Below are positions 22,801-29,772 of a stretch of 64,000 nucleotides of DNA, piece by piece; position 1 is the stretch's first letter, and the number at the start of each line of letters is the position of its first letter. Origin of the DNA: Struthio camelus (Eukaryota; Chordata; Aves; Struthioniformes; Struthionidae); the NCBI RefSeq assembly GCF_040807025.1, contig NC_090946.1, positions 82,892,641 to 82,956,640 on the forward strand, given 5' to 3'. Below the pieces are notes generated by a model. That model was not told where the DNA came from. It saw only the letters and a program-made list of their open reading frames with translations, and made no database searches. The position numbers and the translations under genes were made by a program.

Positions 22801-25800
22801 GGTTTTTGATGTGTGTGTTTTTGTGCAACAACAGTGCATTTCTTATTCTGGCATGCATCCAGAAATATAGCAATACAGCATTGAAAAGTGCTAATTAATT
22901 TAAACAGTGGTAGCTTGATTGCTTGCTATAGGCTCTAGTGTGCTACAGAAAAGTCCCTATAACCAATACATGTGGATTGGCTACAAAAGAACGGCATCCA
23001 TGTCCCAGACGTCGTGGTTTTGCAGAGGGATTCTCCAGGAGACTCCTCTGCTGTGGGAACACAATTTCAGTCATCTGAAAATTCTCTGTTCCCCCGGCCC
23101 CCTGGGTTCAAATTCAGTTTGCCTGGCTTGATCTGTGCAAAAATAGCTAGGCTCCTTCTGTGAAAAAGAGAGAGCCCTCCAGAGGGAAACTGTGTATTTA
23201 GAAGTCATGAGGAAATTCCTGTTTGATGAACTAGTCCAGCCCCTCTGTGAGCCCGTGTAGACTTTTGGCATCTGCAGTCTCCTGTGGCAGATTCCAGATT
23301 CCATTATCTGTTGCGTGAAGAAACGTCGTCATCTCTTTGTTCTGAACTTGCCATCTGCTAACTCTGAGTCCTTCTCTTCTCGTATGGAAGAGACGGTGAA
23401 AAACTCTCCTGATCCCTGGTCACCCTTGATGCCAGTTAGCCCCCTCTTTCCCCCAGGGCCCATTGTCCTGTTTCTTTTGCAGAAGTCATTCTGTACTTTT
23501 GATCATCTATGTTGCTTTTCCTCTTTGAGCCTTTCCAGTTCTTCTGTACCTTTTCAAAATGAAAAGGCCAGAAGTTCACTGCATAACCCTGAAATCTTCT
23601 TCCTGATTAGTAATGGGAGCCTGTAATTTTAATCTGAAATTATTTTCTGAACATGTAGTAGCAGCCAGAAAAGGCCAGCAAAATGTTGGGCATCAACAAG
23701 AAGAGCATTAAGAACAAGGCAGAGGCATCATTTGGCTGCTCAGAGGTCCTTGCGTACCTGCATTCTGAGTACTGTGTGCAGGTCTGGTCTCTGCACCTCC
23801 GCGGGCGATAGTGGAGTCCAAAAAAAAAAAAAAAAAAAAAAAAGGCAACTGAAGTCCAGGGAACGGACTAGCTGAATGAGGAGACGTCTGGGACTCCTCA
23901 CTTTAGAGAAGAGAAAGCTGGGGAAGAGGAATACAGTCAGAGACAGAACCATAAGAAGTCTCTTAAGCAGATTTTTGCTAAAAGCACAAGTTATTGATTG
24001 CTCTGATGTGGCTTTATAGTTGCCAACGTTCCGGGGAAGCCAAGACGACGACGACGACGACTTTGCACTTGCAGACAACAACCCAGTCACGCCTTCCTCA
24101 GCTGTCTTCCCTCTGGTGAAAACCCCTCAGTGTGAGCATATCAGCCCTGGTATGCTGGGATCTATCAACAGGTAGGAACTCCATCTCCATACTGCTGTTC
24201 CTTTCTAGCCTCCTGGTTAGCCATCCTTCCAAAAGGAATCTAACTAATTTTTGTAAAACTGTAGCAAGAAGCCATTTTTTTCATGCATATTTTCTTGCAT
24301 TCTTCTATTTCTTCCTCTTTCATATGCATTCTACTGGCAGGTATTAGTTCAAAAACTTTGCAACTGCTTTCCTCTTCTGATCAGATGAATTAAAATTACT
24401 GGGCATGCAAGCTTAACTTCCAAGCTTAAGATCTCTTACTGATCATGACCTGGGAAAAGGAGAGCTAAATCGTTAACTTAAGATATGGATGGAAGTTTAT
24501 TTGGACTATAATGAAGTGAAGATGTTGAAAATAAAATTCTGAATTAGAGCGATGACACAGGAAGGAGTATGGGTGAATTCTAAAGTGTTTTAAATAAAAA
24601 TTCAGCATTTGAAAGATTTAAAATCAGTTGCTTTTTGTGTCTGAAATCCGGTCACGTTAATACAAATATGCTAGTATTTTCCTTTCTCATTTTCTCTGAG
24701 GTTTTTTGTCTTTTTCTGAGGAAGGTGTAGTTACTTTTGGAAGTGAGATGCTGGTTTACCTCCAGGCTTAGAGCATGCATAGTAAATCCTGCAGTTGCTC
24801 AAGTATTTGTTTAGAGAAAGCTCTTCCATTCAACAGCGTACAATCTGAGCTACTCAGTTAAGTGTGAACATCCAAAAAATCATCAATTACGTGTTCTTTT
24901 ACGCTCAGAGAGGACGATGATTTGGGCTTTAAGCATGGCTTTATCTGCTCATTTTGAGTATTAAACCTGCTGAACTCAGTTGTTTCAGGCATTATTGAAA
25001 CAAACTTGAATCTTTAGCGAGAAATAAATGTTACTTTATCCAATGTGCAAGGAATTAACGTATTTTAGGATAAAACTTTTTCTCCGATACTTGCATTAAG
25101 AATTATAGCATGTGCTCTAATCGAACACTTCTCTGGGGTATTTTTCCAAAAGTATTATTATATTTGTTAATTGAGCATCAGTGGTTCTTAATGACCATGC
25201 TAATTTTCTTCCTGAATTAGATCTGTATGCATAATGGCTGTAATTTTATCGAACAGATTCCCTAAGCAAGCCACACTGGTAACGGTAACTTACGTTTACA
25301 GGAACGATTACGACAGGCACGTGTTCAGAATGCAGAAGAACACCCAGGGCAGCAAAGGTACCTGGGACAACATCAGGAAGAAATCGGTAATGCTATTTTC
25401 TACTTTTGCTAGTTCCCTCTGTAGCAGTGCAAAGTTTCACTGAACAGCAGGCAAAGGAATCCCAGGATTAGAGAGTCATGTCTGTATTCAAGAAGGAAAA
25501 AGCTGCCCCCTACCACCACCGCTGGTTTTTGTACCAACATATTTTGGAGAAAAAATCTCGTTAGACAAGAGCTACTTACTGATACGATCACGTATAAAAG
25601 CAGTTAAAAACCCTGAAAAAGACAGTGAATTTGATCTTTAGGTGCATGCAGTTACTATTAGTCTTCTGTACAGTCAGACAGGAAACAAGACTCCTCACCT
25701 TATACCACATAATCCATGACTTCATGTCTTCACGTATTTGTTCCTTCAATATCCTGGGTTTAGTTATTCTTTTTTTTTTTCTGTGAAAAGCTGAGTTCTG

Positions 25801-26420
25801 AAAGCAGAAAAATGGTCTGTGCTTCTAGTTTAGTGAAAAATTTGATTGCAGTCGAACAGTGTACATGTTCAGTGAAAACGCAGTATAGCAATAGGACATT
25901 TTCTGTTTTGATAGTGAGTCTTTGCCTGTTCCTAATCACCCCCCCCCCTTGCTTTGATGTTCATACTGTGTTGATGCTGAAACAGCTGTTGGAGTGTAGC
26001 CTTTCTTTCCTTTGTATCAGGCTGGCGCTGCATATGCTACACCAGCTTCGTGCCGAACCACCAAGATTGCTTTTGATAAAAGTAAGCACTTCTTGTTTCC
26101 TGTCTTCATTTCATGCTTATTCACTTATTTGCAAATCACTGATGTTTCCATTGATTTGTGGGTGTCCACAGTCTTCCACAATCTTTCATCTTAAATTTTT
26201 CAGCAGTTTTAATTTCTCTTAAACATATTTTACTTTTGGGGATTTCTGTAACTGCTTTTTAAATTCGGGGCACTTAACTTCAGGCACATACATTAACAAG
26301 CCCTCCACTGTTTTTCTTATTGCAGAAGTGCAGCAGGCCTCTGTTACAGGGCAGCTCTTTGTACCCAAGGCAGCAGATTCATCAGATGAAGAAGAGGAAG
26401 ATTCCTATTTTTCTTCTTAA
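1261..26420 (+). CDS. MIS18BP1: MIS18BP1 (KNL2/M18BP1), complete 16-exon coding sequence
   Basis: Subunit of the Mis18 complex, which marks centromeres for new CENP-A deposition in late mitosis/G1. Joined exons: 1261-1849, 3499-3621, 4697-5205, 5596-5672, 8020-8150, 13601-13691, 14091-14251, 15390-15556, 16703-16811, 18154-19042, 19953-20125, 21656-21798, 24020-24171, 25302-25386, 26021-26081, 26326-26420. All phases close, giving 1184 codons plus TAA (human is about 1130 aa). Domains in order: Mis18-binding N-terminus with TP (T38) and SP (S127) sites; SANTA domain about 410-506; CENP-C-like motif 575-595; acidic Ser/Glu patches in exon 10; SANT/Myb domain 937-983; conserved C-terminal segment around 1080-1130. 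The start at 1261 was chosen because MIVTP matches the human MIATP N-terminus. Intron 10 is GC-AG; all others are GT-AG. Exon joins come from phase and homology, with no transcript evidence. Confidence 0.95.
3499..3621 (+). CDS. MIS18BP1: MIS18BP1 coding exon 2
   Basis: Follows a long polypyrimidine tract ending TTTTCCAG. Encodes residues to 237, including [13 protein letters not shown], which resembles human IFLPVKQKIQCQQ. Phase 1 at both ends. Donor AAAG|GTAGTT. Confidence 0.85.
4697..5205 (+). CDS. MIS18BP1: MIS18BP1 coding exon 3
   Basis: Residues about 238-407, a mostly disordered hydrophilic linker. [12 protein letters not shown] matches human FVLESVDSADEQ, and [13 protein letters not shown] matches the basic patch just before SANTA. 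Acceptor ATGTGCAG, donor AAAGAG|GTGGGA, ending in phase 0. Confidence 0.9.
5596..5672 (+). CDS. MIS18BP1: MIS18BP1 coding exon 4 (SANTA domain start)
   Basis: A 77-nt exon encoding [19 protein letters not shown] and CVEGKR, the first strands of the SANTA domain (human WMIKSINNNTAICVEG). Acceptor TTATCACAG at 5595, donor GAA|GTAAGA at 5673. Too short to stand out as an open frame. Confidence 0.9.
8020..8150 (+). CDS. MIS18BP1: MIS18BP1 coding exon 5 (SANTA domain)
   Basis: Encodes [16 protein letters not shown] and [17 protein letters not shown], matching human IYWHSNVIIERI and SGNVYILKGMID. This is the core of the SANTA domain, a module found next to SANT domains in KNL2/M18BP1 proteins. Acceptor TTCTTAG, donor GAAG|GTAAGG. 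Confidence 0.93.
11560..12330 (+). mobile_element. Old CR1-type LINE 3' fragment
   Basis: Contains degraded CR1 3'-region phrases in the expected order: AACCTAAATAAATGTAAAGT-type wording near 11620, CATCTTGAATGTTGGGTGCT near 11849, the GGTCTATAAAATTC block near 12080, AACAAAAGGAAAGC near 12198 and a CAGGATCTTGTGGATGC block near 12255. Divergent, so an old insertion. The family call is from memory of the consensus. Confidence 0.6.
13457..13473. repeat. (CT)n microsatellite
   Basis: Pure CT dinucleotide run of 17 bases in MIS18BP1 intron 5, about 130 bases upstream of the exon 6 acceptor. Confidence 0.9.
13601..13691 (+). CDS. MIS18BP1: MIS18BP1 coding exon 6 (SANTA domain end)
   Basis: After a 5.4-kb intron. 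Encodes [20 protein letters not shown] followed by VEDLLEEIR, matching human [26 protein letters not shown]. This is the end of SANTA (about residue 506). Acceptor TTTCATGCAG, donor ACG|GTAATT. Confidence 0.93.
14091..14251 (+). CDS. MIS18BP1: MIS18BP1 coding exon 7
   Basis: Encodes a charged linker ([19 protein letters not shown], then [14 protein letters not shown]). The donor is taken as GTT|GTGGGT at 14252 because it alone gives the phase needed by exon 8. A second GT at 14256 fails the frame. The donor is weak, so the last base or two are less certain. Confidence 0.8.
15390..15556 (+). CDS. MIS18BP1: MIS18BP1 coding exon 8 (CENP-C-like motif)
   Basis: Residues 561-616. Contains [20 protein letters not shown], which fits the CENP-C-type signature of basic residue, S/G-x-R, then K/P-P-x-x-(F/Y)-W. 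Such a motif is known from plant and non-eutherian vertebrate KNL2 and binds CENP-A nucleosomes; human MIS18BP1 lacks it. The donor ATG|GTAAGA at 15557 keeps phase 0. An identical donor lies 19 bases downstream in a direct repeat. Confidence 0.92.
15541..15578 (+). repeat. MIS18BP1: 19-bp direct repeat duplicating a splice donor
   Basis: AGATTATTTGAGCATGGTA occurs at 15541-15559 and again, perfectly, at 15560-15578. The exon 8 donor (ATG|GTAAGA) lies in the first copy; the second carries an identical donor 19 bases downstream. Confidence 0.95.
16703..16811 (+). CDS. MIS18BP1: MIS18BP1 coding exon 9
   Basis: Encodes [20 protein letters not shown] and a Lys-rich tail, a basic linker downstream of the CENP-C-like motif. 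Acceptor TTTTGAAG, donor AAAG|GTAAAA. Phase 0 in, phase 1 out, consistent with both neighbours. Confidence 0.8.
18154..19042 (+). CDS. MIS18BP1: MIS18BP1 coding exon 10 (large linker exon, SANT start)
   Basis: 889 nt, residues 653-948. Low-complexity hydrophilic linker with acidic patches ([27 protein letters not shown]), short motifs such as KLTPL, and the start of the SANT domain, [10 protein letters not shown] (human WNEKELQKLH). It ends at CAG|GCAAGT, a GC donor. Using the GT four bases further on would shift exon 11 out of frame. Confidence 0.92.
19953..20125 (+). CDS. MIS18BP1: MIS18BP1 coding exon 11 (SANT/Myb domain)
   Basis: Encodes [20 protein letters not shown], then [14 protein letters not shown], matching human [33 protein letters not shown]. 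Together with exon 10 this is a SANT/Myb fold with Trp at 939 and 962. Acceptor CTTGGCAG at 19952, donor AAAG|GTATTT. Confidence 0.95.
20190..20320. repeat. AT/GT-rich microsatellite
   Basis: Imperfect runs of GT and AT dinucleotides (TGTGTGTGTATATGTGTC, then TATATTATATACGTATATAA) in MIS18BP1 intron 11. Confidence 0.85.
21656..21798 (+). CDS. MIS18BP1: MIS18BP1 coding exon 12
   Basis: Encodes [20 protein letters not shown] and [18 protein letters not shown], nearly identical to human TAKVGTLKRKQQMREFLEQLPKDDHDDFF. A strongly conserved block of unknown mechanism downstream of SANT. Acceptor AATGTAG, donor AAG|GTAAAT. Confidence 0.95.
23180..23630 (-). mobile_element. CR1-type LINE 3' fragment, antisense
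   Basis: Read on the - strand it carries the usual CR1 3' phrases in order: CCTTTCCAGTTCTT-type wording (23533 on +), a CGTATGGAAGAGACGGTGAA block (about 23380), the CATCTCTTTGTTCTGAACTT block (about 23328) and GACTAGTTCATCA near the end (about 23225). Diverged. Confidence 0.55.
23690..23960 (+). mobile_element. CR1-type LINE fragment with internal A24 run
   Basis: Includes a TCTGAGTACTGTGTGCAGGT block and TTTAGAGAAGAGAAAGCTGG, both typical of the CR1 3' region, interrupted by 24 adenines at 23820-23843. Faces the antisense fragment immediately upstream. Confidence 0.55.
24020..24171 (+). CDS. MIS18BP1: MIS18BP1 coding exon 13
   Basis: Encodes LPTFRGSQ, six Asp residues from (GAC)6, then [20 protein letters not shown], matching human [20 protein letters not shown]. 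Contains conserved TP and SP sites. Acceptor TTTATAG, donor CAACAG|GTAGGA. Confidence 0.95.
24044..24061 (+). repeat. MIS18BP1: (GAC)6 coding trinucleotide run
   Basis: Six tandem GAC codons encode an Asp run in MIS18BP1 exon 13, where human has a shorter mixed Glu/Asp stretch. A likely site of length polymorphism. Confidence 0.9.
25302..25386 (+). CDS. MIS18BP1: MIS18BP1 coding exon 14
   Basis: Encodes [20 protein letters not shown] and WDNIRKKS, matching human NDCDKYVFRMQKYHKSNGG. Acceptor GTTTACAG, donor TCG|GTAATG, phase 0 out. Confidence 0.93.
26021..26081 (+). CDS. MIS18BP1: MIS18BP1 coding exon 15
   Basis: A 61-nt exon encoding [20 protein letters not shown], corresponding to the human TPTPRRKTPFNTD segment. 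Acceptor TTGTATCAG, donor AAAA|GTAAGC. Confidence 0.85.
26326..26420 (+). CDS. MIS18BP1: MIS18BP1 coding exon 16 (stop)
   Basis: Encodes [20 protein letters not shown], then [11 protein letters not shown] and TAA at 26418-26420. It matches the human acidic C-terminus (LDEEEKDYYFSNSDSA). Acceptor TTATTGCAG. Confidence 0.93.
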
Positions 26421-26815
26421 TCAAATTCCTGGATTTTAGTAGTTCAACAGATATACAACCTCTGTCACAAACAAAGTTAAAAGGAAGGCCTGTAGCCACC
26501 CCACTGACATGATATTCTTATGTTCTTACGTTAGTTCAGTTTGGAAATCTTGGTCTGCAGAGTTTTTATGGTGTTAAAATACATTCTAGGCTTACTGCCT
26601 TGTCAGTGATGATGTTTGTAATTTTGCGTGTGTACTAAATGGGACTTTCTTTCCTAGGCTCCTTCTTTCCTATGCTCAGTACTTCCTGGGGAAAGGGGCA
26701 AGGGAAAAATGTATCCATATATTAATTATTGGCAAAATGTTTGATTGTTTCATTTTAAGGTAAAATAACTTTTATAAATACTGCTGTACAATAAATGTAT
26801 AATAGTACAGTTTAT
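26421..26815 (+). terminator. MIS18BP1: MIS18BP1 3' UTR and poly(A) signal
   Basis: About 390 bases after the stop, a canonical AATAAA at 26790-26795 sits in AT-rich sequence with T-rich sequence after it. Cleavage is expected near 26810-26820. Confidence 0.8.
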
Positions 26816-27963
26816 AACTAATTGGACTTGCCTTTTATTTTCCTCAACTGAGAACTAATTTGAACCTTTTACATTTCCTTAACGTAACAAAAAGGTACTA
26901 AGTATCTGACAGCAGTGTCATGAATAGGCAGAGAAACAAATATCTGAAGTTGAAAATTTTAAGGCACTGTCTTGTAAACATTTTATTCTCTTACGATTAC
27001 AATTCCTACCACCCGCAAGCAATGCCCAATACTCTGAGTAGTAATATGGGAAGAGGAAAGTTTTGAGCATATATTTTACTAGTTAAATTGTGGATATGAA
27101 AAAAAAATGCTTTGTCTTTTTCCTGTGAGAGCTTACACTCCAGGCTGTCACCTAAGCATTTTTGAACTTTAAAGTGCATAAAATTAGAAGAAACCTCAGT
27201 TAAGATGAAAGCCTGTATGTCTGAGTTGCTGCTGCTGTCACTTTCCTCCTGCTGTGAGGCTAAACCAGACTTTGGGGTTACAGATTTGTTACCGTGGAAC
27301 ATGTAACGTTGGCCTAAGCCCCTTGGGCGAAGGTCCCTTCCAAAGGGGCTGTGCAGGGCGGCCGGGGCCCGTGCAGTGGCTGCGGTCGGGGCTAGAAGCT
27401 GTTTCAGGCAGGGGTTAGTTACAGCAAAGCAGAGGAGTGCACAAATTAAGACAGGGCTTTAAAACAAATTAACGTAGGTCTTGAGAAACGAAGATGTCTG
27501 TCAACCTCCACCAGAGTGTTTTGTGAAATGAAGTGCTTCGTGTAAAAGCCTAAGGCTAGCGTCAGGCCTAGTTAAGGCAATGCTACCGTCGCTGTTTCCC
27601 AAGCAGACTTGTGCGGCAGGGTCCCCGCTGGGGCAGAGCGCGAAGACGGGGCCCCTCCCCCAGCCTTCTCTTAGCCTGCGGTTTTGGGAGAAAACCCTGA
27701 CAGCACTGAGGAAAAACCCAACTGTTTGTTTGTTTGTTAGGAAAATAACTTGCAAGCCTTACTTTTTTGTTGAACACCTGCCTTGCAAAACCTGTGCTGC
27801 GCTCGGCAGCTCTCTAGTGCTTTTTCTTCTCTAGTCTAGGCTAAGTGTATCCCCCGGCCATGACGCACACAGCTGAGCTGCTGCTGAACAGTGGGTGAGC
27901 TGGGCCGCGTGTCCTGCCCGGGTAGGGGACCCCCGCACAGGCACAAAGGCCTCTCTGCTATCA

Positions 27964-28020
27964 CCCCCCCCCCCAACTCAGGGGTCTAATTTGCTTGGGG
28001 GGGGGGGGTCTGCCCCCCCC
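27964..28020. repeat. C11 / G12 / C8 homopolymer cluster
   Basis: C11 at 27964-27974, G12 at 27997-28008 and C8 at 28013-28020. The C and G tracts are mutually complementary and could form a hairpin with a 22-base loop; either strand could also form quadruplex-like structures. Confidence 0.85.
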
Positions 28021-28122
28021 TTCTAAAACAGCCTAAGAGTGGGCACCAGCCTGGCCTGATGTGGACAAGCCCTGACTTACGTAAGAAAGACTTACGTCAA
28101 AAAAACACAAAACAACAAAAAA

Positions 28123-28325
28123 ACACACACAGACACACACAGACACACACACACAGACACACACACACACACAGAGACACAGACACACACAGACACAGAC
28201 ACACAGACACACACACAGACACACACAGACACACACAAACACAAACACACACACACACAGAGACACAGACACACACACACAGACAGACACACACACAGAC
28301 ACACAAACACACACACACAAACACA

Positions 28326-28413
<88 letters not shown>

Positions 28414-28430
28414 CACACAAACACACACAA
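28123..28430. repeat. (CA)n-rich compound microsatellite with CAGA/CAAA interruptions
   Basis: About 300 bases of ACACAC with regular AGAC and AAAC variants; the other strand reads (GT)n. It produces long low-complexity Cys/Val or Thr/His frames that are not genes. Confidence 0.97.
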
Positions 28431-28575
28431 ACAAACAAAAAGCAGCGCAGCCCGGGACATGGTGTCAGGCACTTACAGCCCAGGTAAAGTCAGCTAACAG
28501 ACCTGTACCTACATTTCTGCCATAATTGCGCAGATGCGCTTAGTCAAAGGGTTAAACTAGTGACACCACCGCCTT

Positions 28576-28635
28576 CCCCCCCCCCCCCGCCCAGCAGGCA
28601 GACAGCCCACAACCCCCCCCCCCCCCCCCCCCCCC
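28576..28635. repeat. C13 and C23 homopolymers
   Basis: C13 at 28576-28588 and C23 at 28613-28635, separated by 24 mixed bases. Homopolymers this long are prone to assembly and length errors. Confidence 0.85.
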
Positions 28636-28639
28636 AAAA

Positions 28640-29540
28640 CCAACCTCTCTTTCACACCGGTGACCTGCAGAGTGCAGCAGGCCCTGCTTCTGCGAACTCA
28701 CTTCCTGGGGAAACCGGCGCTTAACCTGCCCCAGGCCCGGCTGTCCCCTACAGCCACGCTGCACTGCCGAACACCGGCGCGCCACGGGGTTTTGGGGACC
28801 GGGGGGGGGGGGGGGGTGTGCCTGTGCCCCATGCGGTGGCCTCCCTGCCCCTCAGCAGGCTGAACAGAGCTTGGGGCGCCTTTTCCCCATTCCTCCAAAG
28901 GCCAAAGCGTTTACTTGAACTGGTGCCGGAGGAACCAGCAAACCCAAGCCGAGCCTGAGGTTTTAACTTCTGCACGGTGCCAGCTCGCCTTTGCGCCCTG
29001 CACGGCAAAGCCTAAACCGGCTCTCAGTCGCCCGGCGTGGTTTGTCCTGCTGGGCCTGTCCGGTTCCAGCCTGCTGCTGCTTTTTGCCAGCAGCCCTGGC
29101 GCTGCTGACAGCAGAGCCCCCCGGCCCCTGCCACCGGCTAGCACGACCCCCCCCCCCCAGCCCTCTTCAAGCAAACGAGGGCGGTGCCAGAAAGGGACAG
29201 GAAGGAAAAACAGCCTTTTGCCAGGCAGCCACAACGCGGCAGCAAAAAGCCGCCGTCGGGCCGCAGCTCCCGGGCCCGGGCACGCGCTTGCAGGGAAGCA
29301 CCCGGGCGCCCTCGCGCCCAGCCACCCGCCAAAGCCCCGCTGCCCCGCTCTGGGCCGGCACCGCTCTCCGCAGCAGGGCGGCGCGGCAGCGGCCCGAGGC
29401 GCCCCGACACGTGTCCGCCGCGCTCCTGCACCCGCGCCGGCGCCGCAGCACAACCGCCTCAGCGCACCGCAGGGACGCAGCGTTTCAGGAGAAAGGCACA
29501 GGGCCCCAACAACCCACCCACAGCCCCTGAAACGTCTGCA
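28640..29540. other. GC-rich, CpG-bearing segment downstream of FANCM
   Basis: High GC with many CpG dinucleotides and G16 (28801-28816) and C12 (29147-29158) runs, ending at the FANCM poly(A) signal. Long open frames on both strands (for example 28915-29571) reflect the lack of AT-rich stop codons. No conserved domain or splice structure seen. Confidence 0.6.
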
Positions 29541-29544
29541 AGGA

Positions 29545-29550
29545 TTTATT
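29545..29550 (-). terminator. FANCM: FANCM poly(A) signal
   Basis: AATAAA on the - strand 75 bases after the FANCM stop codon, giving a very short 3' UTR. Confidence 0.8.
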
Positions 29551-29624
29551 TACATATTTTACAGTGAATAAAGTGCAGTTAAAAGAAAGCAGCCTCAGCC
29601 TCTGGAGACCACAGCTCGCTGCCC

Positions 29625-29772
29625 TCAGCTCCTCGCAGTTGCGCTGCTTTTCCCTTTCGCGCGGAGATTTTCGGGCAGCATCTGCACGTCAAAACCGTAG
29701 TGGAGGTAGCGGTAGATCTCCTCCGCCTTCTGCCGGCTGACGTGGGCGCAGGTGGCTATGGCCAGCGGGGAG
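29625..29772 (-). CDS. FANCM: FANCM exon 23 (HhH end, stop)
   Basis: Encodes [20 protein letters not shown], then [16 protein letters not shown] (human [29 protein letters not shown]). The last 14 or so residues diverge from human. Stop TGA at 29625-29627. Acceptor TCTTGCAG. Confidence 0.93.

Larger units (their letters stand above)
13692..26325 (+). other. MIS18BP1 introns 6-15
   Basis: Introns 13692-14090, 14252-15389, 15557-16702, 16812-18153, 19043-19952 (GC-AG), 20126-21655, 21799-24019, 24172-25301, 25387-26020 and 26082-26325. Content: AT/GT microsatellite at 20190-20320, two CR1-type fragments at 23180-23960, and homopolymer runs. Nothing else recognised. Confidence 0.6.
26821..29544. 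other. Intergenic strip between convergent 3' ends
   Basis: 2.7 kb between the MIS18BP1 and FANCM poly(A) signals. It contains a (TTTG)n tract (about 27722-27740), six long C or G homopolymers, a CA-rich repeat and a GC-rich segment. No coding exon is supported. Confidence 0.7.

Noticed and set aside
28123-28430. CRISPR-like regular repeat array
   Set aside because: Simple-sequence repeat with no unique spacers, in a vertebrate genome.
28033-28487. Cys-Val and Thr-His repeat proteins on both strands
   Set aside because: Translations of a CA/GT microsatellite.
28915-29571. 218-codon + strand frame in the GC-rich strip
   Set aside because: Open only because stop codons are rare in GC-rich DNA; overlapping frames are equally open and none has a domain. 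It also runs into the FANCM 3' UTR on the opposite strand.
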